64,000 bases of DNA from an uncultured Bacteroidales bacterium (GCA_902774055.1 CACYGX010000012.1:27870-91869), one strand, 5' to 3'; positions 9,149-20,209 are shown, counted from the first letter of the stretch. Made by a program: numbers and translations. The notes: generated by a model not told the origin, from the letters alone.

Positions 9149-9910
9149 ATGAACGAGAAAGTGAGTTTTATTGGGATTATCCCAGCGAGATATGCATCGA
9201 CGAGGTTTCCAGGCAAACCGCTGGCGATGTTGGGTGGAATGACGATGATAGAGCGGGTTTACCGCCAGGTGAGCAAAGTGCTTGACCGTGTGGTGGTAGC
9301 TACCGACGACGACCGCATCATGGCGGCTGTAGAGGCCTTTGGCGGTAAGGCGGTGATGACGAGCACCGAGCACCGCAGCGGTACCGACCGCTGTCAGGAG
9401 GCATATCTGAAAAACGGCGGTCATGAGGATGTCATCATCAACATCCAGGGCGATGAGCCGTTTATTCAGCCTGACCAGTTGCAAGCCATCATGTCATGCT
9501 TTGATGACCCGACAACCGACATTGCCACGCTAGTTCGCCCGTTTGACCCCAGTCGTCCCTATAGCGAATTGGCAAATCCCAATTCGCCCAAGGTAGTGCT
9601 GGACAGTCAGATGCGTGCCCGCTATTTTTCTCGCTCGGTAATCCCCTTTGTCAGGGGGCGTGAACCTGAGGAATGGCCCAAAGCCACGCAATACTATACC
9701 CACGTGGGCATGTATGCTTACCGTGCTGCCGTGCTCGAAGCCATCACGCGCTTGCCGCAGTCTTCGCTTGAACTTGCCGAGTCGTTGGAGCAGTTGCGCT
9801 GGCTCGAGAACGGTTACACCATCAAGGCGGGTGTGACCACGACTGCTACTATCGGTATCGACACTCCTGAGGACCTCGCCCGCGCTGAGGAATACCTGCG
9901 CAACTCCTAA
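9149..9910 (+). CDS. kdsB: 3-deoxy-manno-octulosonate cytidylyltransferase
   Basis: 253 aa. Activates KDO with CTP to CMP-KDO for lipid A-core synthesis, in the cytosol. The N-terminal IPARYASTRFPGKPLA motif is the nucleotide-binding signature, followed by VVATDDDRI and INIQGDEPFIQ, where the Asp binds Mg. The length fits the family (about 250 aa). It is followed 18 bp later by the beta-galactosidase gene, probably by chance rather than function. The 101 bp upstream shows no clear promoter. Confidence 0.95.
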   Translation: MNEKVSFIGIIPARYASTRFPGKPLAMLGGMTMIERVYRQVSKVLDRVVVATDDDRIMAAVEAFGGKAVMTSTEHRSGTDRCQEAYLKNGGHEDVIINIQGDEPFIQPDQLQAIMSCFDDPTTDIATLVRPFDPSRPYSELANPNSPKVVLDSQMRARYFSRSVIPFVRGREPEEWPKATQYYTHVGMYAYRAAVLEAITRLPQSSLELAESLEQLRWLENGYTIKAGVTTTATIGIDTPEDLARAEEYLRNS

Positions 9911-12994
<3,084 letters not shown>

Positions 12995-13022
12995 CGTTCT
13001 TTCAACAGGGATTGATATAATA

Positions 13023-13078
13023 ACTGAACAGTCTGCTAGTTCTGGGACATTTCCGTTAGAATTATCAGGCTGTTCAGT
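13023..13078. terminator. Hairpin between beta-galactosidase and cation transporter genes
   Basis: Arms ACTGAACAGTCTG (13023-13035) and CAGGCTGTTCAGT (13066-13078) pair over 13 bp with one G-T wobble and a 30-nt loop. It lies between convergent genes. The long loop and lack of a clean T-run make it a weaker terminator than the others. Confidence 0.45.
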
Positions 13079-13091
13079 CGTTAACTGTCAG

Positions 13092-14195
13092 TTATTCGCT
13101 GTAATTGTGATCGATGACAATTGAGACAGTGTCGCCGGGGACTAGAGGCTGCAGTTCGGCTTTCAGCTCCTGGATAAAGGCCGCATCGTCGTGGACGGTG
13201 ATGTCAGGCACAATGTCGATAGAGACACGGCGCTCGTCCTCAAAGTAGTAGAGGCCGTGAACCTGTTCGACGTGGGCGTGTGCGGCAGCAGCCTGCATCA
13301 GGGTGTGCTGCAACTGGGCCCGTTTGTTGTCACCCGTGGCGACAGCATATACTCCCACAGTCATGATGATGCCGTGACGGTCAAACATCTCCTCACTGAT
13401 GCGGCGCGTGAGGCCATGAATCTGGTGGGCATCCATTGTGTCCATGACGTTGATGTGCAACGAGCCGATTTGCACATCTGGGCCATAGTTGTGAACAATG
13501 ATGTCAAACACGCCATGCACACCGTCAAAGTCATTGACTTCCTTCTTGATTTGAGAAAGCAGCTCAGGCGAAATCTTGGCACCGAGCAACTCGTTGACGG
13601 GCGAAGCGAGCATCTCGATACCAGCCTTGATGATGACCAGCGAGATGAGGGCGCCCAGGATGCCGTCGAGCGAGACGCCCCAGAGTAGCATCACGCCCGC
13701 AGAGATTAGCGTTGCCAGCGTGATAATGGCGTCAAACAAGGCATCTGATCCTGACGCGATGAGAGCGTCACTCTTGAGATTCTCACCTTGTTTTTTCACA
13801 TATTGCCCCAACACCAGTTTCACGACAATCGCCACGATGATGACGATGAGCGTGACGGTGGTGTAGGTTGGAGTTGTTGGCTCGATGATTTTTTTGACCG
13901 ATTCAATAAAGGAGGTCACACCCGCCGAGAGCACGATGACAGCAATGATGATGGCACTGAAGTACTCGATGCGCCCGAACCCGAAGGGGTGCTTCCTGTC
14001 GGCGGGACGCTGCGAGAGTTTGGTGCCCACGATGGTGATGACGCTCGAGAGCGCATCGCTCAAGTTGTTCACCGCATCCATCACGATGGCTACCGAACTG
14101 GCCAAAACGCCTACTCCTGCTTTGAAGGCTGCCAGCAACACATTGGCGATAATGCCAATCCAACTGGTCCTGATAATTTGTGAAGAACGATCCAT
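13092..14195 (-). CDS. Cation diffusion facilitator family metal exporter
   Basis: 367 aa. Six membrane segments fill about 8-215, with the metal-site motifs DAVNNLSDALSS in helix 2 and SDALFDAI in helix 5, and a cytoplasmic ZT-dimer domain (about 215-300: HGVFDIIVHNYGPDVQIGSLHINV). Members exchange Zn, Fe, Mn or Cd for protons. The N-N-x-x-D pattern resembles the Fe/Zn group more than the His-rich Zn group. The C-terminus is extended by about 70 residues with a second ferredoxin-like repeat (RVSIDIVPDITVHDDAAF). A 7-bp repeat array starts 11 bp upstream of the ATG. Confidence 0.88.
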   Translation of the reverse strand: MDRSSQIIRTSWIGIIANVLLAAFKAGVGVLASSVAIVMDAVNNLSDALSSVITIVGTKLSQRPADRKHPFGFGRIEYFSAIIIAVIVLSAGVTSFIESVKKIIEPTTPTYTTVTLIVIIVAIVVKLVLGQYVKKQGENLKSDALIASGSDALFDAIITLATLISAGVMLLWGVSLDGILGALISLVIIKAGIEMLASPVNELLGAKISPELLSQIKKEVNDFDGVHGVFDIIVHNYGPDVQIGSLHINVMDTMDAHQIHGLTRRISEEMFDRHGIIMTVGVYAVATGDNKRAQLQHTLMQAAAAHAHVEQVHGLYYFEDERRVSIDIVPDITVHDDAAFIQELKAELQPLVPGDTVSIVIDHNYSE

Positions 14196-14205
14196 ATTTG
14201 GTTTT

Positions 14206-14233
14206 TAGTCCTTAGTCCTTAGTCCTTAGTTTT
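14206..14233. repeat. Heptanucleotide tandem repeat in the cation-exporter leader
   Basis: Three TAGTCCT units and one TAGTTTT unit, followed by a degraded fifth (TAGTTGT), in the same unit and orientation relative to the downstream gene as the array at 4327-4403. The array begins 11 bp upstream of the ATG of the minus-strand exporter gene. Confidence 0.85.
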
Positions 14234-14245
14234 TAGTTGTGGATT

Positions 14246-14279
14246 GCGAAAAAAATCGTTGCGAAATTTTTCGCAATGC
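14246..14279. repeat. TTGCGAA repeat downstream of the ATPase gene (left copy)
   Basis: Contains TTGCGAA, an A-run, TCG, and then the dyad TTGCGAAATTTTTCGCAA. It is closely similar to 15364-15398 on the other side of the ATPase gene. Read on the minus strand it is a hairpin followed by CGATTTTTTTCG, so it can also serve as the intrinsic terminator of the ATPase gene, which ends 14 bp away. Confidence 0.7.
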
Positions 14280-14292
14280 GTAATTAGTTGTT

Positions 14293-15363
14293 TTATAATT
14301 GGTTGTTTACAATCCATTGCTTGAAAAATGGGTCTTCAATTTCATATTTCTTGTCTCGTATTACATATCCCATCTTCATCAATCGTTTTATGGAGCTGAA
14401 AGATGAACTGGTTGGTAATTGTCTATTCTGTAATGGGTTTTCGTTTTTACATAAAATCCTTAGAATCTGTTTGTCCATTCGGTTGAATTTTAACCAAAGG
14501 CGTTCAAAATCAAGGTCATGAATGTCCACAAGTCGTTCAATGGCGACGTTCACCACATCGTCGCTGATATTCTCATATTTAGCCAATTCCCATACCTGTG
14601 ATGCTAATTGCTGGGTATAATAGGGATGGCAATTGGTCAGAGAGAGGATTTCGTTGCTAATTGGATCGCTCTGACCTGGGAGGACGTTGGACAATCGCTC
14701 GTTGACATAATCAAAAAAGTCTTGAAAGGGAATTTTGTTTAGCCGCATTAATAATCCAAAGTGGTAGAATGGTGATTTTTTGCGTTCAAATATTTCAGTC
14801 ATCATAGACTCCTGACTGCCTAAGAGAATGTAATTCAGGCCTTTCTGAGTTTGCATGATGGCTCGTAAATGCTTGTCAAGCCCCTTGGCAATCTGTAAAA
14901 TTTCTTGAAATTCATCAAAGATAACAATTAGTCGTTTTTCCGGCGTCGAGACTTTTTCAAGCAGAGCCATTGCGTCTTCGAGCAATACATTGGAGTCGCT
15001 GGTGGGTTGAAACGAAACATCAATTCCGTTGGTAATGGGATTGGTGGAAATAGTGGGCACAAAATGAAAATGAGTCATCAGGTGTTTTACTTTTTCCCAT
15101 GTGTAAAGCTTAAAAATCCCTTTAAGTATTTTGGCTGCAAAGTCTTGGGTGTTAATCACACTTTGCAGATTGAGTAGCAAGTAAGGTCGGGCAACCTGTT
15201 TGGTTGCCTTGATGACGAGACTTGATTTGCCGAAACGACGGGGACTGATGAGAATCAAATGGTTCTCACTATTCATCACTCGTAAGATGGTTTGAAGTTC
15301 GCGAGTACGATCGGTGAAGTACTCGTCCTCAACGATAGTGCCAAATTTAAATGGATTTCTCAT
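14293..15363 (-). CDS. AAA-type P-loop ATPase (archaeal-ATPase/STAND-like family)
   Basis: 356 aa, cytosolic. N-terminal MRNPFKFGTIVEDEYFTDR is the usual opening of these stand-alone ATPases. P-loop SPRRFGKSS at 40-48, Walker B LIVIFDEFQEI at about 140-150, sensor-like YILLGSQESMM at about 175, then a winged-helix C-terminal domain (about 285-356). Related genes occur in many copies in Bacteroidales and archaea, often as single mobile cargo genes; the function is unknown. The gene is AT-rich against its neighbours and is bounded by matching TTGCGAA repeats. A promoter overlapping a palindrome lies just upstream. Confidence 0.85.
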   Translation of the reverse strand: MRNPFKFGTIVEDEYFTDRTRELQTILRVMNSENHLILISPRRFGKSSLVIKATKQVARPYLLLNLQSVINTQDFAAKILKGIFKLYTWEKVKHLMTHFHFVPTISTNPITNGIDVSFQPTSDSNVLLEDAMALLEKVSTPEKRLIVIFDEFQEILQIAKGLDKHLRAIMQTQKGLNYILLGSQESMMTEIFERKKSPFYHFGLLMRLNKIPFQDFFDYVNERLSNVLPGQSDPISNEILSLTNCHPYYTQQLASQVWELAKYENISDDVVNVAIERLVDIHDLDFERLWLKFNRMDKQILRILCKNENPLQNRQLPTSSSFSSIKRLMKMGYVIRDKKYEIEDPFFKQWIVNNQL

Positions 15364-15398
15364 GTTGCGAATTTTTTCGTTGCGAATTTTTTCGCAAA
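15364..15398. repeat. TTGCGAA repeat abutting the ATPase start (right copy)
   Basis: Two direct copies of GTTGCGAATTTTTTC lie back to back, the second closing into the dyad TTGCGAATTTTTTCGCAA. On the mRNA (minus) strand this is a leader hairpin TTGCGAA-AAAA-TTCGCAA followed by a second half-site that touches the ATG. The left flank of the gene carries a near copy at 14246-14279. Confidence 0.75.
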
Positions 15399-15425
15399 GA
15401 TAGGCAATTTGTTGGTTCTAATCAA
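15395..15425 (-). promoter_or_regulatory. Promoter of the ATPase gene
   Basis: On the minus strand: -33 TTG (complement of 15423-15425), 20 bp, and -7 TATCTTTG (complement of 15395-15402). The transcript should start near 15388, giving a leader of about 25 nt made almost entirely of the TTGCGAA hairpin. Confidence 0.6.
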
Positions 15426-15461
15426 CAAAAAACATCAAAAATTGTTGATTCCAATCAACAA
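15409..15461. promoter_or_regulatory. Two operator-like palindromes upstream of the ATPase gene
   Basis: TTGTTGGTTCTAATCAACAA (15409-15428) and TTGTTGATTCCAATCAACAA (15442-15461) differ at two positions. The second is a perfect 9-bp dyad around CC. Their centres are 33 bp apart, about three helical turns, and the first covers the -33 element. This is the geometry expected of a repressor site pair, but the regulator is unknown. Confidence 0.6.
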
Positions 15462-15474
15462 TTTTGGTGGGTTT

Positions 15475-15936
15475 TTAACACTTCGATGGGTTTTCTGGAG
15501 GTTGCCACAAGAATAGGCCTGCGGCGGATGCCAGCTGGCGGACCAGGTCGAGCAGGGCGGGGGAGGGGTTGTAAAGGGTCATATAGATGTCGCCGCCTCT
15601 AGCGGTAATCAGGGCGTCCTCGGCTTCAATCAGGGCGTACATGTCGCCATGCCGCAGACTAGAGGTCAGCCACTTTTCCAGCATCCCCGGGTCGGGACTG
15701 AGCCATTCGTCACCGCCATCGAGGCTCACGAGCATGTCGTAGTAGCAGTTCAGCTTCAACAGCACATCGGCAAACTGGTGGCACAACCGTTCGTAGCGCG
15801 CCCCCTCCAGATAATACTTCTCCACGGCGAAGAACTGCCCGCCGCTGTCCTTAGGCACCTGCCTCGGCAAGAAGTCAATCACCCAATACGGCGCTTCGAG
15901 CAGCCGTTCCACTATTCCGTCAAAAACTGTTTCCAT
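15475..15936 (-). CDS. Conserved Bacteroidales hypothetical protein
   Basis: 153 aa from the ATG at 15936 (METVFDGIVERLLEAPYWVIDFLP); the frame is open to 15987. A -7-like box (TAATTTTG on the minus strand, 15946-15953) only 10 bp upstream supports this start and would give a very short leader. Motifs such as DFLPRQVPKDSGGQFFAVEKYYL, LKLNCYYDMLVSLDGG and YMTLYNPSPALLDLVRQLA are, from memory, widespread in Bacteroides and Prevotella proteins of unknown function. There is no signal peptide or membrane segment. It is divergent from the PASTA gene. Confidence 0.75.
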   Translation of the reverse strand: METVFDGIVERLLEAPYWVIDFLPRQVPKDSGGQFFAVEKYYLEGARYERLCHQFADVLLKLNCYYDMLVSLDGGDEWLSPDPGMLEKWLTSSLRHGDMYALIEAEDALITARGGDIYMTLYNPSPALLDLVRQLASAAGLFLWQPPENPSKC

Positions 15937-15993
15937 ATCTATCCGCAAAATTAGCATTTTTTTCAATGTCCGAAAAAAACAAGTCACTGATTC

Positions 15994-16023
15994 TTGTTTT
16001 GCCCTTAATTTTCATTACCTTTG
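15994..16023 (+). promoter_or_regulatory. Promoter of the PASTA-rluD operon
   Basis: TTG at 15994-15996, 19 bp, TACCTTTG at 16016-16023: a consensus Bacteroidota promoter. The transcript should start near 16029, about 22 nt ahead of the GTG start at 16051. Confidence 0.75.
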
Positions 16024-16050
16024 CAGATTGTAACTAATTATTGAATTACC

Positions 16051-16890
16051 GTGAGCAATAATAACGACAACAATGCAAGCGGATTCGACCGCTTTCGTGA
16101 TCGCCATCCCATCTTGGTGAACTCTACACTGATGGCGTTGGCATTAGTGGCATTGGGCTATATCGCCCTGCTGTTTATTGACGTGTTTACCTCCCATGGC
16201 CAGCAGGTGCAGGTGCCCGATGTGCGCAACATGCCTCTGGAAAAGGCTATCGACATCCTGGAGGATGCGGGCCTGCGTTGGGAAATCAGTGACTCAAGCA
16301 CTTTCTATGAGAACTACAAGCCTGGAACGGTCATTGACCAGGATCCCAAGGCCAAGTCCTATATCAAGAAAATCCGTATCATCTACCTCAACGTGAATGC
16401 GATGCATGCACCTATCATCCCGTTCCCCAAGTTGGTTGACTTGCCTGGACGACAGGGAATGGCGACCCTGAAGGCGATGGGCTTCAAGCATGTGACCATG
16501 GATAGCGTTGCCAGCGAGATGGATGGCCTTATCCTGCAAGTGTCTGTTGATGGTCACCACGTGACCCCCGGTAATCCCGTGAGTGTGAATGCTCAGATCA
16601 AGATCACTGTGGGCGACGGTTCGATTGTGGACCTTAATCCCGAACAAATCATCGATCCCGAGTTGATGGACTCTATCGATGAAGCCAATTATCAGGATGC
16701 CCAGAAGACCTACGAGGAAGAGATGAAGGCTGCCCAAGCCCGTGCCGAGCAGGAGCGCAAGGAACAGGCTGCCGAGGAGAATAAGAGCCAAAACAACAGG
16801 GACAAAGACAAGGATAAGAAAAAAGAACAAGACAAGAAAAAGGATCAAGACAAGAAGTCGGACAAAGATAAGGACAAGAAGAAAAACTAA
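16051..16890 (+). CDS. Membrane-anchored PASTA domain protein
   Basis: 279 aa, GTG start supported by the promoter 28 bp upstream. A short cytoplasmic N-terminus, one membrane helix (about 24-46: LVNSTLMALALVALGYIALLF reads hydrophobic), then two PASTA domains facing the periplasm (about 52-118 QVPDVRNMPLEKAIDILEDAG and 122-190 PFPKLVDLPGRQGMATLKAMG). There is no kinase or transpeptidase domain. The last 70 residues are an extreme Lys/Asp/Glu tail (KDKDKKKEQDKKKDQDKK), likely disordered. PASTA proteins bind peptidoglycan. Pairing with an RluD gene 6 bp downstream is a stable arrangement in Bacteroidota. Confidence 0.88.
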   Translation: MSNNNDNNASGFDRFRDRHPILVNSTLMALALVALGYIALLFIDVFTSHGQQVQVPDVRNMPLEKAIDILEDAGLRWEISDSSTFYENYKPGTVIDQDPKAKSYIKKIRIIYLNVNAMHAPIIPFPKLVDLPGRQGMATLKAMGFKHVTMDSVASEMDGLILQVSVDGHHVTPGNPVSVNAQIKITVGDGSIVDLNPEQIIDPELMDSIDEANYQDAQKTYEEEMKAAQARAEQERKEQAAEENKSQNNRDKDKDKKKEQDKKKDQDKKSDKDKDKKKN

Positions 16891-16896
16891 CCCGAC

Positions 16897-17997
16897 ATGG
16901 CGCTGGACGACGAGCTGCTCGATGCCGAACTGGAGGAGGGCGGCCACGAGATTCAATATGACTACAGTGAGCCCGATTTCACCGAGGACGGGCGCGACTA
17001 CTGGGAGCACTACCACTATGTGGTGGAGCCAGGACAGGTGTTGCTGCGCATCGACAAGTACCTTGTAGAGCGCATCAAGGGCACCAGCCGTAACCGCGTC
17101 CAGAATGCTGCCGAGGCGCAGTGCATTCGCGTGAACGGGCGCCCCGTCAAGAGCAATTACAGGGTACATCCCGGCGATGTCATCAGCGTGGTGATGGACC
17201 GCCCCCGCTATGAGTGCGAAATCGTCGCCCAGGACATTCCCTTGAACATCGTCTATGAGGACGCCAGCCTGATGGTGGTCAACAAGCCTGCCGGCATGGT
17301 GGTGCACCCGGGGCACGGCAACTTTGACGGCACGCTGGTCAATGCCCTCGCATGGCACTTCAAGGACAATCCCGACTATGATGTTACCGACCCCCGTCTG
17401 GGCCTTGTACACCGCATTGACAAGGACACCAGCGGCCTGCTCGTTATCGCCAAGACGCCGAATGCCAAAACTTCTCTCGGCGCCCAATTCTTCAAGAAGA
17501 CTACCAAGCGCCAATACATCGCTGTGGTGTGGGGCGAGATGAAGCAGGAAGACGGCACCGTGACAGGCAACATCGGACGCGACCCGCGCGACCGCGTGTT
17601 GATGAAAGTCTTTCCCGACGGAGACCAGGGTAAACACGCCGTCACCCACTGGCATACGGTAGAAAACCTCGCCCATGTGGCCGTCGTGCGCTGCCAGCTT
17701 GAGACGGGACGTACCCACCAGATACGCGTACACATGAAGCACATCGGTCATCCGTTGTTCAACGATGCCCGATACGGTGGCGACCAGATCCTGCGAGGCA
17801 ACCGCTCCTCCAGTTACGCCCAATTCATCCACAACTGCTTTGAGCTGTGCCCACGTCAAGCCCTGCATGCCAAGACCCTGGGCTTCGTCCACCCCGAGAC
17901 TGGCGAGCAGATGGACTTCGATAGCGACCTTCCAGCCGATATGGCCGCCCTTATCACCAAGTGGGAAGACTATGCCCGCAATCTCGCTAATAAATAA
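16897..17997 (+). CDS. RluA-family 23S rRNA pseudouridine synthase, RluD type
   Basis: 366 aa. Converts uridines in the 23S rRNA helix 69 region to pseudouridine, if it acts as RluD. An N-terminal S4 RNA-binding domain (about 50-110: RIDKYLVERIKGTSRNRVQNAAEAQCIRVNG) precedes the catalytic domain, with the RluA motif HRIDKDTSGLL and catalytic Asp175. The sequence VVNKPAGMVVHPGHGNFDGTLVNAL is typical of RluD. The first 40 residues are an acidic extension absent from E. coli RluD. It starts 6 bp after the PASTA gene and shares its promoter. Confidence 0.92.
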   Translation: MALDDELLDAELEEGGHEIQYDYSEPDFTEDGRDYWEHYHYVVEPGQVLLRIDKYLVERIKGTSRNRVQNAAEAQCIRVNGRPVKSNYRVHPGDVISVVMDRPRYECEIVAQDIPLNIVYEDASLMVVNKPAGMVVHPGHGNFDGTLVNALAWHFKDNPDYDVTDPRLGLVHRIDKDTSGLLVIAKTPNAKTSLGAQFFKKTTKRQYIAVVWGEMKQEDGTVTGNIGRDPRDRVLMKVFPDGDQGKHAVTHWHTVENLAHVAVVRCQLETGRTHQIRVHMKHIGHPLFNDARYGGDQILRGNRSSSYAQFIHNCFELCPRQALHAKTLGFVHPETGEQMDFDSDLPADMAALITKWEDYARNLANK

Positions 17998-18025
17998 TTG
18001 ATAAACAGTTAATTATAATAGTATT

Positions 18026-18397
18026 ATGAGACGACTGATTACCTGCCTGATGTTATGTGTTGCCCTGTTCTCGATGAGCCAGGTAGCCTATCGCCAGCAC
18101 AACAAATACACTGATCGTGATGAACTGTTTGATCGCAGCGGGACTAAAATAGGCTATGCCGTTTATGACAAATACACCGACCGCACCGAGTATCGCGACC
18201 AATACGGTAAAATCGTGAAATATGAGAAGGAAAACCGTTATATGGATCGGATAGACATCATGGATGAGAGATACAACAACATCGGGTACAAGAAATGGAA
18301 TAAGTATCAGGAGCGCTGGGAGATCTATGACAAATACGGTAAAATGACCATGTATTATACATGGAACCGTTACATGGAGCGTTGGGAATATCATTAA
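18026..18397 (+). CDS. Small secreted protein made of 22-residue tandem repeats
   Basis: 123 aa. A signal peptide (MRRLITCLMLCVALFSMSQ) is followed by four and a half repeats of 22 residues with the pattern NKYxDRxExxDxxGKIxxYxxx: NKYTDRDELFDRSGTKIGY, DKYTDRTEYRDQYGKIVKY, NRYMDRIDIMDERYNNIGY, NKYQERWEIYDKYGKMTMY, NRYMERWEYH. Half the residues are charged or Tyr. Such short strand-turn repeats recall MORN or WG-type hairpins, but I cannot assign a family. It starts 28 bp after rluD and ends at a strong hairpin, so it may be the last gene of that operon. Probably periplasmic or surface. Confidence 0.8.
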   Translation: MRRLITCLMLCVALFSMSQVAYRQHNKYTDRDELFDRSGTKIGYAVYDKYTDRTEYRDQYGKIVKYEKENRYMDRIDIMDERYNNIGYKKWNKYQERWEIYDKYGKMTMYYTWNRYMERWEYH

Positions 18398-18404
18398 AGA
18401 AAAG

Positions 18405-18435
18405 CGGTTGAGTTACCGCAAAGGTGACTCAACCG
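18405..18435 (+). terminator. Strong hairpin after the 22-residue-repeat gene
   Basis: Arms 18405-18417 (CGGTTGAGTTACC) and 18423-18435 (GGTGACTCAACCG) form 13 bp with one G-T wobble and a GCAAA loop. It starts 7 bp past the stop codon at 18395-18397. There is no T-run after it, so termination may need Rho or it may only stabilise the 3' end. Confidence 0.55.
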
Positions 18436-18465
18436 GGCATGCCTTGAAAAGACAGGGGAAATGCG

Positions 18466-19128
18466 TCAACCGAAGCAAGCAAAAACCAAATACATCAACG
18501 GCCAGGCTTTCTTTAAATCCCTACCTGTCAAATTGTATATCAGGCCAAAGAATATGGCTAAAGCAAAGGCGATGAGTGCTATGTAAACATTACCTTTTGT
18601 AATAAAGTGGCCCAGACCCCATGTGAGTCCTAATACCAGTCCTCCCCAAGGGAACATATTTCGTTTGCCTGAAAAGGCCGTGATTGCCTGTTGAGACAAA
18701 CTGATGATTAAGCCACTCAATAGCATTTCAAGAAGGTAATAGACATACTGTAAGGTAAAAAATGTCGAAGATGCAGCTTTGAAAGTCTTCACAAAGCCAG
18801 GTCCCCCACTGATAATCGACAATACCACAGCAAATATCACAGGCAGTGCAACACCAAGAATCAGTTGCCACCGGGAAGGTGTGGAATGTGGCTCAAATAC
18901 ATTGAATGAACAAAGTCTTTTGCTAAACAAGATTACTAAAATGGACACTATCAGCCATACTGGAATTATGATTTGCCAATGTTGAATCAGCTGACTAACG
19001 CTGAATTGTGCTATATCTATCCCATTGATATGCTGCTCTATAAGCATCAATACAAATTCTGCACACAAACCCAGAAAAGCCAATGGAGCTAACAAAATAA
19101 AACCTATGTTCTTTTTGAATGACATCAT
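18466..19128 (-). CDS. Multi-spanning membrane protein, possibly a degenerate CPBP-type
   Basis: 220 aa with about six hydrophobic segments. The C-terminal part (PWGGLVLGLTWGLGHFITKGNVYIALI...FGLIYNLTGRD) recalls motifs 2 and 3 of CPBP intramembrane proteases (FxxxH and HxxxN), but the EExxxR glutamates of motif 1 are not visible (it has LSQQAITAF). It is therefore either an inactive relative or unrelated. It is the distal gene of the AT-rich minus-strand island and is headed by intergenic repeat copy A. ATG 19125 is an equivalent start. Confidence 0.65.
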   Translation of the reverse strand: MMSFKKNIGFILLAPLAFLGLCAEFVLMLIEQHINGIDIAQFSVSQLIQHWQIIIPVWLIVSILVILFSKRLCSFNVFEPHSTPSRWQLILGVALPVIFAVVLSIISGGPGFVKTFKAASSTFFTLQYVYYLLEMLLSGLIISLSQQAITAFSGKRNMFPWGGLVLGLTWGLGHFITKGNVYIALIAFALAIFFGLIYNLTGRDLKKAWPLMYLVFACFG

Positions 19129-19161
19129 CGTTTTCTTGCTTTAATTGACATTTAACAGTTA

Positions 19162-19290
19162 CAAAGGTAGGCATTCTTTCGCGACCTACGTTTTCTTTTC
19201 GTTTGTTTATTGTTCATGAGGCGCGGGTGCTCGTCCAGCGCTTTTATCATTTTGGTATAAGTACTCCAACCGATTAGACCTAGAAAAGAC
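19162..19290. repeat. Island spacer repeat, copy A
   Basis: 129 bp from a minus-strand -7 box (TACCTTTG, complement of 19162-19169) to AAAAGAC at 19284-19290. It shares with copies B and C the stretches TTCATGAGGCGC, CGTCC, TTTTGGTATAAGTA, CAACCG and AAAAGAC. It fills the space between the agmatine-deiminase-family stop and the start region of the membrane-protein gene. Confidence 0.7.
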
Positions 19291-19308
19291 GCAACGATAA
19301 ATTGGAAT

Positions 19309-20193
19309 TTACAAACTATTCGCCAAAGGGACGGATGTGTCTTTTCTTTCTATATACTCCCATGTTACACAATGTAATGCACCTCCTCCATCTTGACCTT
19401 TTATGAGAGGTTTTGCATAGATAGGTATTATCTTTAAATTAGGAAATAAACGTTCGAAATAATTCAAAGCTGCAATATCATCTTTACTATCATAATTCTC
19501 AGAAAGACAAGGAAGCAAAATACCCTCAGGAACACGTAAATAATTGAGATAGCACCACGAATCTTTATCGCCATTCCATGCAGGAAGTTCTTCTACTTTA
19601 AAATGTGCATCCAAAATTTTCCTTAGTCTTCTATGAAATGGTTTATCTTGTTCCTTCCAACATCCATTCAATAGTATTTTCCCATCCCCAAGATCTGCAA
19701 CCATACCGTCAGCATGACCAAATGGGTCTTCCATATCCCAAGGAAGCAAGATAATATTAGCACAAAGTGCAATTTGCAGATGCTCAATCAATTCGTGAGC
19801 TGGCCACTTAGGATTCTCGCTAAATATTTTGTCAGTCATAATGACCTTAGTTCCACAACGAACATAGTTTCCGCCATCAAGAATAATATTCATGTTCATA
19901 GGTGCGTATAAATTGAGTCCTTTACATGCATCTTGCTGATTAGTTTTAGAATTACGCCATTTCTTATTTTTATTTTCAACCAAATAATCAGGATTATATT
20001 CATATTTTGCATATGTACCATCATCGAGAATCATTACTGGCATATAATCGCGACACCAATAATCTTGCGTGTTTTTTAACTCACGGTGTTCAACATGTAG
20101 TTTATCGAGAGCAGCAAAGATAGCTTTTGCTACGCACTCGGTCTTAGGTTCTTTCCTAAGACGTTCGGACGTGCATATAATAGGTGTTGTCAT
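19309..20193 (-). CDS. Agmatine deiminase / peptidyl-arginine deiminase family protein
   Basis: 294 aa, no signal peptide. The guanidine-modifying (pentein) fold motifs are present in order: NTQDYWCRDYMP (substrate-binding Arg-Asp), ILDGGNYV, FGHADGMV (catalytic His) and the C-terminal nucleophile Cys in GGGALHCVTWEY. It is shorter than classic agmatine deiminase (about 370 aa) and has an unusual KTNQQDACKGLNLYAP insert. Agmatine to N-carbamoylputrescine is one possibility; free-arginine or protein-arginine deimination are others. The upstream gene ends 16 bp away on the same strand, so the two should be co-transcribed. Confidence 0.82.
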   Translation of the reverse strand: MTTPIICTSERLRKEPKTECVAKAIFAALDKLHVEHRELKNTQDYWCRDYMPVMILDDGTYAKYEYNPDYLVENKNKKWRNSKTNQQDACKGLNLYAPMNMNIILDGGNYVRCGTKVIMTDKIFSENPKWPAHELIEHLQIALCANIILLPWDMEDPFGHADGMVADLGDGKILLNGCWKEQDKPFHRRLRKILDAHFKVEELPAWNGDKDSWCYLNYLRVPEGILLPCLSENYDSKDDIAALNYFERLFPNLKIIPIYAKPLIKGQDGGGALHCVTWEYIERKDTSVPLANSL

Positions 20194-20209
20194 TTCTGTG
20201 TTTTAGTTG

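Noticed and set aside
15292-15602. Small plus-strand frames over the ATPase leader and palindromes
   Set aside because: They run through the repeats and palindromes and read as low-complexity Phe/Lys/Asn.
16294-17892. 532-codon open frame on the minus strand across the PASTA and rluD genes
   Set aside because: It is antisense to two well-supported genes, its translation is rich in His/Val/Leu with no domain, and the frame stays open only because GC-rich codons avoid stops on the opposite strand.
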